Shown here: piece by piece, positions 13,805-25,569 of the stretch
How positions within the stretch are numbered: position 1 is the stretch's first letter
Layout of the letters: each line of letters begins with the position of its first letter
Source of the DNA: Halocaridina rubra
Taxonomy: Eukaryota > Arthropoda > Malacostraca > Decapoda > Atyidae
Assembly: GCA_037179515.1 (NCBI GenBank)
Contig: JAXCGZ010019192.1
Location: forward strand, 20,379-84,378
Direction: 5' to 3'
Length of the DNA: 64,000 nucleotides
The notes under the pieces: generated by a model
Database searches by the model: none
The model's input: the letters and a program-made list of their open reading frames with translations, nothing else
What the model was told of the DNA's origin: nothing
Position numbers and translations under genes: made by a program

Positions 13805-13985
13805 TGGGGCCACAGTTGCTCAGTGGTAAAGTGCTGTAGTTGGGAATTGACCTATGCACCTTCGAGTCCACATCACGGCATAAAGAAAGGAATCCAGCCT
13901 TATATCCTCAGCTCCAACATGTCTGCGTTCACCCTTGTTTGAATGGGGTCTACTTGAGATACATAGAACGGTGCTTCTATTGTGC
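13805..13985 (+). mobile_element. tRNA-derived SINE
   Basis: GGGGCCACAGTTGCTCAGTG followed by GTAAAGTGC is an A-box-like head; CACCTTCGAGTCCAC is box-B-like. The body carries GGAATCCAGCCTTAT, CAGCTCCAACATGTCTG and GAATGGGGTCTAC, as in the copy at 12178. Both strands show accidental open frames here. Confidence 0.6.
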
Positions 13986-14924
13986 AGGATCCAATAGCAT
14001 GTTATTTGTCCATGCTGCTTGAAGGAATGGAGAAATAACACTCACATAATGCAAAGTTCAAGAGCCAGGAGTTTGTCATCACCTGGAATGTTGAGTATGT
14101 CTCAATAGCTGTTGTTGTTATTTGCTTTCCCTAAGCTGCCTGACCAAATGTCCCTGAGCAGGGAACAATGTCTCAGGCTTGAAAGAGTCTTTGAGAAATG
14201 ACTGCTTGATGAGTCATTTCTCGGTGTAGAAAAAAACTGTTATTGTGTGTTATATTGAGATATGAGGTAATTGCTTGGGTGCCTGAAGCTTCTCCCAGGT
14301 TCTGGTGCCCTATGAGCTGGGAGTGGTTGTGGCAGTTTGGCTTCTTACGCTGCACTTCTTCCGAGTTATATCTGAGTGGGAACCTACACCAAAGATGCTG
14401 CCACTCTAGGTCCTGTATGTATGTATATGTAATATTTAAAGCCAGCTGTTTTACATTTTCAGCATTATTTTGGGCCGGATTTTGTCATATCATGAGCATG
14501 TGCACTGGAACTGGTCAAAGTAAAAATTTCATTCAAATTCCCTGGGCTTGTTTTAAAACAAAAATGGTGTTAGAACACTTGCTATAGCATGCCAATGTTT
14601 CCTAGTGCTGTGTGGTATCTTTCTCCCCTCAGGTATTATATAAAATTCTTGGTGGGGAGAACGTTAGCATTCAAGCAAGCGCAGTCAAGGGAGGATGTTT
14701 TCTCGAGATTTCTTGGCCTTTTAGGGTCAAGAAAGGGATGCTTTTTATGCCTTTAAATGTTTTGTCTTTTATAGCTACCCTGAGGGAAAATTAGTTCAAA
14801 TAAATAATCAAATAATGAATTTTAAATTACTGCTTAAATGTTATGTGTATTTTCTGCCATCTCAGTATCTGATCGTTTTTTGGCTCATTTGACTAGATAT
14901 GGAAATTCTTTTCTTCTTCTACTT
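13986..14924. other. Unassigned non-coding stretch
   Basis: No repeat family or gene recognised. The 114-codon plus frame at 14243 has no domain signature and no splice or start context that would support it. Confidence 0.4.
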
Positions 14925-15712
14925 CGTCTACATCTTTTCCCACTTTTATGTGGGGTCGATGTTTCTGGCCAGTGTTCATAATATGTTCCTGTCCCATACC
15001 TCATCACCCAACAAACCTTTAGACCTCAGGTCGTCATTGATGCAATCCATCCACCTACACTTTGGTCTCCCCCTCCCTCTCCTACCCTGTATATCCATTT
15101 CCATCACCCTCCTCCCAACATACTGTTCATCCCTCCTAACGACATGACCATACCATCTTAGTCTACTTTCTTGTATCTTATCTGATATTTCTCTTAACTC
15201 TTAAGGTACCTCTTATTACCTCGTTTCTGATCTTATCGCTTCTTGTCACCCCACACATCCATCTCATCCTCATCTCTGCCACATTCAGTTTTTTTTTCTT
15301 GTGTCTTCTTTATTGCCCATGTCTCTGCTCCATACATCATCGCAGGTCACACAAGTGTCTTATGCACTTTACCCCTCAACTTAATCCCTATTCTCCTGTC
15401 GCACAGCACCACAGACACTTTCTTCCAGTTCTTCCTTCCCGCTTGTATTCTGTGGGTTATGTCTGAATCTAGGTCACCATCCTCTGCTACTGTTGATCCC
15501 AAATACTTGAACTTTCCAACTCTTTTCAACACCTCCCCTTGCAAATTGACCTCCCCATCTTCATCATCTCTCAACCTCAAGCACTCTGTCTTCTTCCTGC
15601 TGATTCTCAGTCCTGTATCCTCCATCACTCTTCTCCTCCTCAAGCTTTTCCTCCACTACCTCTCGTCTGTTGCTACACAGTACTATGTCATCTGCAAAGA
15701 GCATACATATTT
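14925..15712 (-). pseudogene. RTE-like LINE reverse transcriptase fragment
   Basis: Minus-strand fragment of a non-LTR retrotransposon. It opens at 15710 with the reverse-transcriptase catalytic word LFADDIVL, breaks frame near 15645, then runs 15643-15347 through GLRISRKKTECLRLR and KRVGKFKYLGSTVAEDGDLD, the part following the palm in RTE-type enzymes. Further frame breaks lead on to 14925. The endonuclease and the fingers/palm start are missing on the 5' side, so it is a truncated, dead copy. It is not close to the RTE copy at 35297. No target-site duplication was found. Confidence 0.8.
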
Positions 15713-16259
15713 ATATTAAATATCTGGATTGCTCATGTAGAGATAAGTCAGGTCTTTAGTCTGCACGAGAGATTGTAATTGTTTAGCAAGTGGGAAATTA
15801 TCTTTACTGTAAAGGACAATAAATTCAGAGTACATTAAAAATTAAGTTAATTCCTAATGCAAAAAGAAATCCTTAGTAGACTAGATGTATTTATTGCTTG
15901 ATTACCTACTATCAATTTTTGGTTTTTACTGAAAGCAATTTCGGGATACCAATTGTTGTAAAGCTCTTCTGCTTTTGGTTTTTGTGATGGATGTCACTAA
16001 CAGAACACCTTGGCTCCTCCCTACTTCGTGTGAAGCAGCAACACCAAACACAACAGTAGGAGAACTTTACAACCAGAGACTACAGAATCAGTCTCTTGAG
16101 GATATCGGTAAAAGTCAGAAGTGTGATATTGCGCAGTTAATCGGATAATAGGTCTGAGCTGTTTCTTTTACCATTCATGAAGTTATCAGTGACTTCCCAG
16201 CATTAATTATTAATTTATGTAGTTTGTGTAAGATATTGTAATTGCAGTAATTAAGCTCT
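15713..16259. other. Intronic or intergenic stretch upstream of exon B
   Basis: No coding or repeat signature recognised. A short direct repeat of TAATTGCAGTAATTAAG lies at about 16240-16280, immediately before the splice acceptor. Confidence 0.4.
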
Positions 16260-16269
16260 AGTAATTGCA

Positions 16270-16296
16270 GTAATTAAGTTAGGCATTACCCGGCAG
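16270..16296 (+). promoter_or_regulatory. Splice acceptor of zinc-finger exon B
   Basis: GGCATTACCCGGCAG directly before GTG. The pyrimidine tract is weak, which fits a regulated alternative exon but does not prove it. Junction phase and first codon equal those of exon A. Confidence 0.6.
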
Positions 16297-16716
16297 GTGG
16301 GATCTAGCGGTGAGCCTCCGAGGAGTAACTGCAGAGGAGGAGGTGTCGGAAAGCTACAACATCAGTGTCCTTACTGCAAATACTCCACAGTTAGGAAAGA
16401 TCACTTCACGAAACACGTTAGGACCCACACAGGCGAAAAACCCTTCACATGTTCATTTTGTTGTTACAGAGCGGCCTCCAAAGACAATTTGAAGTTGCAC
16501 ATTCGAACTCATACAGGCGAGAAGCCTTTCTCTTGCCCGTATTGCCATTTTAGGGCCGCTAGGAAAGATAGTCTACAGGTTCATATTCGCATTCACACCG
16601 GCGAAAAACCATATGCCTGTCCAAAATGCCCTTATCGATCTTCCCAGAGGAATGCTTTAATTTCCCACATGCTAAAACATCGTTCTATAGAACAGAATGG
16701 TCAAGGCATTGCATAA
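16297..16716 (+). CDS. C2H2 zinc-finger terminal exon B (lola/BTB-ZF type)
   Basis: A 139-codon exon entered by splicing at an AG acceptor, again with GTG as first codon. After a Gly/Ser/Arg leader (residues 1-20) come four regularly spaced fingers: C24/C27/H40/H44, C52/C55/H68/H72, C80/C83/H96/H100 and C108/C111/H124/H128. All linkers are TGEKP, which favours specific DNA binding. A short tail ends in a stop at 16714-16716. Finger 1 (CPYCKYSTVRKDHFTKH) is a close relative of finger 1 of exon A (CSYCPYSSIRKDHMTKH), so the two exons probably arose by duplication and serve as alternative C-termini. Nuclear location and a transcription-factor role follow from the family. The shared 5' exons are not seen. 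Confidence 0.85.
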   Translation: MGSSGEPPRSNCRGGGVGKLQHQCPYCKYSTVRKDHFTKHVRTHTGEKPFTCSFCCYRAASKDNLKLHIRTHTGEKPFSCPYCHFRAARKDSLQVHIRIHTGEKPYACPKCPYRSSQRNALISHMLKHRSIEQNGQGIA

Positions 16717-16734
16717 ATCTTGCATAATTTTTTT

Positions 16735-17480
16735 TTTTTTTTATGACATGTTCTTAGCTGTCATTACTCGAATATGTGTTATTTGTAGTCAGGATATTGT
16801 ATATTTTGTCAGCTGTTCTTTGCTGTCATTACTCCATTATGTGTCATTTTTAGTCAGTTTAATATATACTTTGTTAGCTGTTTTATGCTAGTGACATGTT
16901 CTTTATTTATCATTAGTAGTCAGATTAATATTTATTTTGTAGACTGAATTTATTGATGACACTTTCTTTGCTATTAAGCCTCCAACCGGTGTCAGTTGTA
17001 GTCAGGTTAATATTTAGTTTGTTAGCTGTTTTTATTTTTGACATTTTCTTGACTGTCATGCATCCGACATGTGTCAATTGCACTCAAGTTAATATTTAGT
17101 TTGTCAGCTGTTTTTTTACAAATGACATTTTCTTTGCTGGCATGCCTCCAACAGGTGTCAGTTGTAATAAGGTTAATATTTAGCTTTTCTTGAATTTCAG
17201 CACATGTCAGTTGTAGTCATATTAATATGTAGTATGTCAACTTTTTTTTTTTAATGGCTCGTTCTTTGCTGCCATGCCTCCAACATGTGTCAGTTATAGT
17301 CTGGTTAATATTTAGTTTGTCAGCTGTTTTTATTAATGACACATTGTTAGCTGTCATGCCTCCAATTTGTGCCAGTTATAGTCAGGTTGATATTTAGTTT
17401 GTCAACTTTTTTTTTTTAAATGACACATTCTTTAGCATCATGCCTCAGATATATGTCAGTTGTAGTCAGGTTAATATTTA
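16735..17480. repeat. Minisatellite of about 80-bp units in the exon B 3' region
   Basis: About eight to nine diverged copies of a unit containing TGTCAGTTGTAGTCAGG, TTAATATTTAGTTTGTCAG, ATGACACATTCTTT and CATGCCTCCAACA. It starts within 20 bases of the stop codon, so it is probably transcribed as 3' untranslated sequence. Confidence 0.85.
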
Positions 17481-17665
17481 CTTTGTCAATAATGTTAACA
17501 TTAGATATTTATTCTCTTCAAATATACATGTATTTTTGTAGCAGATTTAATTTTTTAAAAATACTTTGCATATCTGTGTCACAAATTTTTCATCTGCATC
17601 AATATATAGCCATCCACCTTAATTTTGCTCGAACGCCATTTTGATATCAGTGTTTTATAGATTTT

Positions 17666-17671
17666 AATAAA
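17666..17671 (+). terminator. Candidate polyadenylation signal
   Basis: AATAAA, 950 bases after the exon B stop and beyond the minisatellite. Another AATAAA is at 17822-17827. Either could end the transcript; in AT-rich DNA such hexamers also occur by chance. Confidence 0.35.
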
Positions 17672-17839
17672 ATTGGTTATGTTAGGCCTTGAAAGAAAAC
17701 GTAGAAATTAGTTTCAATTTATTTGCATCACGAGTATTAAGTCTACTCTTCTAGATGTACAAAATAATTCCTGGAGAAGACAGATTCTTGTAAAAAAATG
17801 TGAGTGTTCAAAGATGCTTCCAATAAATAGGTAAAGAAT

Positions 17840-18514
17840 AGTAATTAGTATCATTATAGTTTTTAAAGAATTATAGTTACTATATTTTTAGATGTGTACT
17901 CGTACGGTAATGTGATTTTGTGTTCATATTTCATGATATCAGCTTTGAAAGGAAATGTCTTTTAGCCTATCATATATATTTCATTGATAAAAAAGTTGAA
18001 AGTCCTGGGAGCCATATTAGCATGTGATTCTCTGTTAGACAGACATTTTTGTTTTAATGAGTGACACTGGGGCAGGCAAAGATAATTGCCCTCATCTTTC
18101 ATGAGCACCAAGAAAACACTGGGAAGATAAAAGTAGCAGCTTAAGAACAAGGCAAAAATAATGGATTGATTAACAATAACAAAGGGACAGGCTGAAAGAA
18201 TACTCAAGATAATGAAGACGTAGAAATGTGGCAAGTTTAGACCCTGAGAGGATGATAGATCGGCCCTTTTGAAGAGGAAAGGTCATAGGAATTAGGAAAG
18301 AGAAATGATGAAAGGTCATAATGAGTTAGGGAAGACAGAAGGAGGATAGCTGCTAATATTATATTTTTAAGAATTGGTTGCTTGGTAATTAATCTCTGAA
18401 TGTAATAATTCGAAAGTGAAAAAATGAACTTTTTATATTACTAAAATGTTATATTTGCTAATTCCTCTTCACCTTAGCTTGAAAGTTCTTATTTGGCACA
18501 TACTTACAAACACA
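17840..18514. other. Unassigned non-coding stretch
   Basis: No gene or repeat family recognised. A purine-rich patch with repeated AGGTCATA words (18280-18345) is the only feature. Confidence 0.4.
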
Positions 18515-18665
18515 ATGGCCTTAGGCTCCCTTGTATGGGAGTGGTTCAGTCAAAGTACACACCCATACACCAGAAGTTAATATACATGCCACAATCCCCC
18601 CCCATCAAGCTACTTGGGTCGTCCATGGGATAAACAGGCAAGGATCTTCTGCTATGAGTACTTTC
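18515..18665. repeat. Dispersed repeat, copy 2
   Basis: Second copy of the repeat at 11175-11345; both end in AAGGATCTTCTGCTR. It lies about 130 bp outside the LTR element. Confidence 0.55.
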
Positions 18666-18798
18666 TGCCAAAATATCAAGACTGAATTACCCTTTAAGCA
18701 GTATACTTTGATAAAGTTATTTTGTTTGAATTGAAATATTATTTTTATCACATCTCTGGCATTACGATATAAAATTAAATAATAAAATTAATGCCATG

Positions 18799-19201
18799 TG
18801 TTGATGTAGGTTCTTGAAGGAAACACTTGGTTCTGGCCTTAAAGTCTATTTCGAGAAAATATATACATATATTTATACAACAGACAATACACCTGGGCAA
18901 ACGGGAGAGACACTAGACTTGCGTGACCGATAATCCAAAAGAGTGACACACGACTAACAGGGTCCAGGGCTGATATGCGACAAACCATATAGTATTGCTT
19001 TGCTTATGAAGAGAACCTGTCCTCTGCTATTCTCCAACAACTACCCTGTTCACTAACTGGCTTGTTCACAATACTGTTTATTTTTCCAAGGCTCCAATAG
19101 CCGAACTGGTCATCAGCTATCAGTAATAAGTACTAGCTAACAGCCGAGTACGTAATTAGCCAATCAACTTGTTAAAGGACCACTTAACACACATATCCAC
19201 A
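18799..19201 (-). repeat. 3' LTR of the Gypsy element
   Basis: 403 bp, TG...CA on either strand. Shares GGAAACACTTGGTTCTGG, ACACCTGGGCAAACGGGAGA and GTTAAAGGACCACTTAACAC with the other LTR. It is shorter because it lacks the internal duplications of the 5' copy. Confidence 0.85.
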
Positions 19202-19215
19202 CCTCCCTCCCCCTC
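19202..19215 (-). other. Polypurine tract
   Basis: Minus strand GAGGGGGAGGGAGG directly before the 3' LTR (which then starts TGTGGATATG): the expected position for plus-strand priming. Confidence 0.75.
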
Positions 19216-19259
19216 ATGTTCATAGCACCATTATGAGTAGACTCTTTTCCATGAGTTTA

Positions 19260-19690
19260 GGTTAATGACGTGGTACAGTGGGGGGATTATCTACAGGACT
19301 TTTCAATGCCGAGCAAGGGGCCACATGGACATGGAGAAGAGGGTCAACACTAGGAGAGGGCACTGGATGGAAATGTCGACAATTCCACCACCAGACTCAT
19401 CTGCTAGGAAGACGCAGCCCTTAACTACTCCGACCTTGTTCCAATGGTGTGATGTCTGGTCTTAAATCCAAACACGCTGGCCGATGGTCAACCTTGCAAG
19501 GGGACAGGCATGGGAATATTACTGGCGCTTGACTTGTTCAGTACAAGCGGCAGCTTGGTCGTCACAGTCCGGGCTTGCCCCGCTTCTCGGAAATATCTGC
19601 AGAACATCCTGACAACTTTTGAAGCCGTGGTGTTGGTACTACCACAGGCCAGGCTGACAATCTGTCTGCATTTACAGGAATGACTTCCCT
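19260..19690 (-). pseudogene. Gypsy integrase C-terminal remnant
   Basis: Minus-strand frames give NADRLSAWPVVV, then (after a shift) ASKVVRMFCRYFREAG. This is the start of the integrase core as found in Gypsy elements of this kind. It is followed by a truncated tail with several stops (about 19480-19260). The acidic catalytic residues further into the core are lost by deletion. It abuts the short sequence SVSADTLLVAGKSFL (19730-19690), which lies far upstream in intact elements. About 2-3 kb of pol has therefore been lost at this junction. Confidence 0.65.
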
Positions 19691-20458
19691 GCAACCAGCA
19701 AAGTATCAGCGGAGACAGACTTGAAAGGCCTCGTAGGATGATCGTCAGATAGGAGGGGTTCCTTTTGCTGGCTGGGCTCCCGAAGGGTCCTGTCGGTGTC
19801 CGGAGGTGATGACTCGTTCACGGAGGTGATAGTGTTGCATGTAAGCATGCATCGTACGTGACGATAGTTGCAGTGTTCCTTGCAGGGAGAAATGGAAGCT
19901 CTACTGGAGCCTGAAGAGCTGTCCTGACCCTTGTCCTTTATCTTACATCTGTTGTAGTGGCCAGTCTTGTTACAATTGCGGTATTGCACATCCTTGGCTG
20001 GGCATCTAGGGTCCTGACCCAGTGACCCTTAGAACCAAAGTGGTACAGGTGCCGTCAGCAGCAGGGCACCTTCCCGGACCGTGCTGGCGGTTACAAGACT
20101 GGCATGAAGAACTGGAGGAAGAGTGTGTTTGTGGAGTCTGCTGGGAGGAGGCCATTTTCTGCTGTCGTTCCTTGTAAACATAAACAGCACGGAGTCGACT
20201 TGTTGACTAATGAATAGCTGGAGCAGTTGTACAAGCAGCCTCAAATGACCTACAGCACATGACAATTGTGTGGAGGGATGCAGCTGTGTCAAGAGAGATA
20301 AGTTGCTGTACAAGGTCCTGATCTCGGACTCCCATCAGGATCACCATCTTCAGTCGTGTCTCGGCACATGTAATGGAATCGCCGGAACACAGGTCCACTT
20401 CCTTAGCCAGGTTTTTGAGGCGGACACAGTTTCTGGCTATCTTTTTATCTTCTCCTCC
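19690..20458 (-). pseudogene. Gypsy gag C-terminal part with zinc knuckles
   Basis: Minus strand: KMVILMGVRDQDLVQQLISLDTAASL (20352-20275) is the capsid end. It is followed by a stop and a region giving CQSCNRQHGPGRC, a CCHC-type knuckle, and NCNKTGHYNRC (19980-19930), a second one whose first Cys is replaced by Tyr. Several stops and shifts interrupt it. Gag would bind and package element RNA. This part is separated from the gag start by the LINE insertion at 20459-21018. Confidence 0.7.
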
Positions 20459-21018
20459 TGATAACCCTATTGTCTTCGAAACTAACGAAATTTACCCTCT
20501 TAATTCTATCAACATATTAGGAATCCATATAACCTCTAACTTGTCTTGGAGGAATCACATAATCCAAATTTCTAAATCTTCATCCAAAAAATTGGGTTTT
20601 GCTCCGTTACCGTCATTACTCTTCCTCTTTACAGCTACTTAAAATTTATAAAGGTCTTATCTGTCCCTGTGTGGAGATTTGTAGCTCGCTTATTGGTCAG
20701 TACAGCAACTGCTACTTCTCATCTACCTCCAGACTCTGGAATTCTCTTCCTTCCTCTGTCTTTCCTAATTCTTATGATCTATCATCCTTCAAAAAGCGGA
20801 GATATCGTCATCTCAGGGCCTAGTCCTCCATATCTCTGGGTCCTCTGTACTTTTGATTTTTTTCTGTCTGTCATTTTCCTTTGTGTGATATTACCTCATC
20901 TCTGCTGTGTCCTTAACCTTTTTCTTTTCCTTCGTCTAGGTGTTTTCTTGTGCCCAGGCCTTTATTGATTAGGGCAGTTTTTGCCTGTCCTATTGTCAGA
21001 TTAAAAAAAAAAAAAAAA
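20459..21018 (+). mobile_element. LINE 3' end inserted in gag
   Basis: Plus-strand, 5'-truncated non-LTR element ending in an A16 run (21003-21018). Two frames give NINILGIHITSNLSWRNHI and, at the C-terminus, SRLWNSLPSSVFPNSYDLS then FKKRRYRHL. This is the typical end of Jockey/I-group LINE ORF2 proteins in arthropods. A frameshift lies near 20620. The surrounding gag reading resumes on both sides, so the insertion is secondary. No target-site duplication was recognised. Confidence 0.75.
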
Positions 21019-21788
21019 GTCGCTGAAGTAGGTCACGACGTCGAATGGCTTCATTCCTGAGATTCATGAAGTGATCCTGCTAACAGTCGAGTACTTTGTC
21101 CATGGTGAGAAAATTGTCTGGAGGGATGCCAAGTGTGTGCTCCAGAACTTTTTGTAAGTCAAGGGAGACGCGCTTGTGAAACTGTATAAGCTGTTTCTCT
21201 CTTGACAATTTCTGAAGTTATATTATGACAGCAAAGTCATGCCTCCTAAGGCATCACTGTCGAAAAACTTGAAATGTTGAATCAGCTTGGAGAGTGGGTG
21301 GGCTCTGTGGCACTGGCTTTCTTGGAGGAGGAGCAGCAGCTATTTGAATAATCGTGAAAACAGGTGTGGCAGACTGATGAACAGGAGTGCTCTTTGTCTC
21401 AGAGGGTACTGGTGTATCCGTCGGGGTTATGGGGTAGTTATGTACAGCTTGTGTGGGCGGGGTAGCAGTGCCACTCCACATGTGTGACATTATCTGTAGG
21501 AGTCTCGTAAATCTTTCATATTCCTCCCAGTGCTGTAAGTCATCAGCTTTCCTACGAATCTCGTCCTGGTAAAGCCAGCGTTGCTCAGACTCTTGTAGAA
21601 ATTTCAGAAGTTTAAGGACATCACCTCTATTATCCTGTGTGACCATAACATTGGGAGTACCCAGCAGCCTCTGCCTCATAATGAGTAGTTTTTTCCTCAC
21701 ATTCCTCATGAGGAGTGGTGGGGAAGTCGTGCAGTTTGTCCAGGGCATGTGGGGAGTCTCCGGAATGGGCAGAAGGAGAATCTGCCAT
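21019..21788 (-). pseudogene. Gypsy gag N-terminal part
   Basis: The minus-strand frame includes RKKLLIMRQRLLGTPNVMVT, then a helix-rich stretch LLKFLQESEQRWLYQDEIRR, a Pro/Thr-rich linker, and PPPRKPVPQSPPTLQAD followed by FQVFRQ and a stop at 21254. Downstream, RRRDLLQR is readable just before the LINE insertion. The frame is open upstream of 21788, but that stretch is leader sequence between the primer site and gag. It is a structural protein remnant of the element, not a host gene. Confidence 0.7.
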
Positions 21789-22051
21789 TGTGCAGTAGAA
21801 AAAGGCAGGTATGGCTCAAAGTGAGTAAAATCCAGGAATGTAACACATATTCCTGGGTAAAAAGTAGTGAAGATGAGTGCACAGTACTGACTCACTATAC
21901 TACGCTTGTTGAGTGCTATTCGCTACACTAAAAAGTGTTTTACTACAAGTTAAGCCAAATGTGAAGTGTTGCTGGGGGGGGGTTCAATAACCTGGATGAG
22001 TAGGCTGATTGCCCAAAGTTTGTCTCTTGTATAAGCCACACAGAAGCTGAA

Positions 22052-22069
22052 AAAATACTTACTGCACCA
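22052..22069 (-). other. Primer-binding site of the Gypsy element
   Basis: Minus strand TGGTGCAGTAAGTATTTT begins exactly at the inner edge of the 5' LTR. The TGG start fits a tRNA 3' CCA end; the tRNA is not identified. Confidence 0.65.
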
Positions 22070-22549
22070 TGGTGATATAGGTTCTCGAAGGAAACACTTG
22101 GTTCTGGTCTTAAAGTCTGTTACGAAAAAATATATACCCATATATTTACAATAGACTATACACCTGAGTCTATTACGAGAAAATATATACAAATATTTAT
22201 ACATGAGACTATACACCTGGGCAAACGGGAGAGACACTAGATATGTATGACCGATAATGCAAGAGGCTGATATACAATTAACAGGGTTCGAGGCTGATGC
22301 TCAAACATGGCTGATACACGACTAGCAGGGTCTGAGGCTGATATGAGACTAACTAAATAGTATTGTGTTACTTATGAAGATAGCTTATTCTTCACCATTC
22401 TCCACAAATTAACAAGTGTTCACAATACCATATATCGCTCCAAAAGCCGAACTGGTCTTCAGCTATCAGTAATATGTACTAACTAACAGGCGAGTACGTA
22501 ATTGGCCAACTAGGTTGTTAAAGGACCACTTAACACTCATATATCTACG
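22070..22549 (-). repeat. 5' LTR of the Gypsy element
   Basis: 480 bp. Compared with the 3' LTR it has two internal short duplications: ACGARAAAATATATAC recurs at about 22112 and 22166, and the GCTGATAYACRAYTARCAGGG block near 22263 and 22310. These account for most of the length difference. Confidence 0.85.
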
Positions 22550-22621
22550 CCGTAGACAAGGTTGAGCGCAACTGTTATTGAAATTGATGTGTTCCAAATT
22601 ATGGAGAATTTTATATATACA

Positions 22622-23810
<1,189 letters not shown>

Positions 23811-23811
23811 T

Positions 23812-24658
23812 ACACACACTTCCCAACTTATGAGCGAGTTAGGTTCCAGAATTCAGTTTGTAAGTAGAATTATGTTTAGGGAAAAAAAGTAGTGTACACT
23901 ACATACATATACACTATTGTACAGTACTAAAGACAGTTAACTACTACAAAAAATGAAGTATGCAGTATTAAATTTTTTTTTTTATGTTTGTAAAATGATA
24001 TTGTGTAAGTACAGTACTGTCTGTATGTTCGTAAAGCACCAGAGAGGACTGCAATTATTACACAAGGTTCCAGGACCCTTTGTTTCAGATATTCATGTTA
24101 AAGAGAGTGATAGACAGCTTCTTCCAAAGAGCTAATAGCCCTCTTCTCCAGAAATGTCTTCAACAGTGAAGTACCTTTTGCCTTAGAATATGAGCTGAAG
24201 ACACTTTTCCAGAAAAGTATCTTCAGCAAAGATTGTTTTGCACTTGATGTGCCACTCTGATTCTTCGCCAATATATGAAATATATCGAGATTTCTTCACT
24301 ACCATTTAATTTTTATCAAACCTTGAAAAAGCACCAAGGCATAGCAAGTACAGAACAATCCTTGCTGAAGACACTTCTCTGGAAAATGATGTTTGGACCT
24401 CTCTGGAAGTGGAACTTCCTGGTCTTTGTCTTTGGAAAAAGAGTATCACTCTTCAACGGGGATATCTGGAACAATGGGTCCTGGAACCTGGTGTAATAAT
24501 TACCATCCTCTCTGATGCTTCTTTACTACTACATGAAACATAAAGTATTCAGTATTTATGAATTTTAATACAGTAATAATAATGTAATAATGAAATACAG
24601 TACAGTAATACTGTACTTACATTAATACATGTAATGCAGTTGTTCGTAAGTAGGGAAG
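23812..24658. mobile_element. MITE-like element, unassigned
   Basis: Starts with CCCAACTTATGAGCGAGTTA and ends CAGTTGTTCGTAAGTAGGGAAG. CTTATGAGCG and GTTCGTAAGTAGGG look like diverged inverted ends. The interior has repeated TCTTCAGC/CTGAAGACAC words and no coding sequence. Classification is uncertain. Confidence 0.4.

Positions 24659-24728
<70 letters not shown>
24659..24728. repeat. (TA)n microsatellite
   Basis: Alternating TA ending a few bases before the Tigger terminus CAGTGTTCCTTCAATTATCG. Confidence 0.95.
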
Positions 24729-24732
<4 letters not shown>

Positions 24733-24734
<2 letters not shown>

Positions 24735-25506
24735 GTGTTCCTTCAATTATCGCGAAGGTTCGGTTCCAGGACCCGGCGCGATTTTCCTATATGTACATAG
24801 ATATTTTAATTTATTTTTACGTTTACACTGTATAAACTGTATAATCCCTCCCTGTACTGTTAACAAACCACCCTTCACTTCATACATAACAGCATGCAAG
24901 CATAAATTTATATGACATACTCATGTACATAGGTATTTTACAATTATTTTTACGTTTACTGTATAAACCCTCCCTGCACTGTTAAAAAACCACCCTTTAC
25001 TTTATAAATAACAGCATGCAACATAAATTTATATGTACATGATAGGTAAACTTACCTTATCTGTTATGGTTAACATTTTCCTTTGCCGCTTAGGCTCAGT
25101 ACAAGAAGCCTTAGAAGATGAAGGATGCTTTGGAGGCATTGCAAAGGTTAAAATATGCGAGTAAAAAAATCACCAGCAAAACGTATTAATAAGCACAACG
25201 TGAACGGCGCACACGTGAGTTAGACTGAACGAGTGAGGCGAGAAAATGGAAGATGGTGGAAGCCTTTGTCCGAAACGCTGATAGCGGTATCGTATTTTAC
25301 ATGTTGCAATACTGTTAGTATTTATGTTTTTTACTATTTTTTACTGTTTTATTATTCTTAGGCTAAGAAATACGTTTTTTTATCAATAAAATCATGAAAC
25401 TACTGGAAATTTTAATATATATGCTAGCTCATGTAGGTGTGACCCCAATACATTGTATGCTATCGGACACTATTTCACATGATGCAATACTTTGAGTTAT
25501 ACTGTA
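24733..25506 (-). mobile_element. Tigger fragment lacking its far end
   Basis: Left terminus CAGTGTTCCTTCAATTATCG, the 3' non-coding block, then a jump to the transposase start (about 25055-25138, minus strand, ATG at 25140) and part of the 5' block. The expected second terminus is missing; another Tigger terminus begins at 25507. Confidence 0.7.
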
Positions 25507-25569
25507 CAGTGTTCCTTCAATTATCGCGATGGTTTGGTTCCGGGACCCGGCGCGAGACAGGAAAATCGC

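Larger units (their letters stand above)
18799..22549 (-). mobile_element. Ty3/Gypsy LTR retrotransposon, internally deleted, nested LINE
   Basis: Two directly repeated LTRs (18799-19201 and 22070-22549) flank a minus-strand internal region. In element order it has a primer-binding site, gag, a CCHC region, a short stretch that should begin protease/pol, and then a C-terminal integrase piece. Reverse transcriptase and RNase H are absent. A 0.56-kb LINE 3' end has inserted into gag. Gag and integrase wording resembles Gypsy elements abundant in shrimp genomes. No target-site duplication is evident at the outer ends. It is non-autonomous and decayed. Confidence 0.85.

Noticed and set aside
14243..14587. 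114-codon plus-strand frame
   Set aside because: No domain, no convincing start or splice context; frames of this length occur by chance in the window.
21254..21895. Host protein of 213 residues on the minus strand
   Set aside because: It lies between LTRs, has gag-type wording and is followed by zinc-knuckle sequence, so it is element-derived.
18799..22549. Target-site duplication of the Gypsy element
   Set aside because: The bases outside the LTRs (GCCATG before 18799, CCGTAG after 22549) do not match; the site may have decayed or the ends may be off by a few bases.
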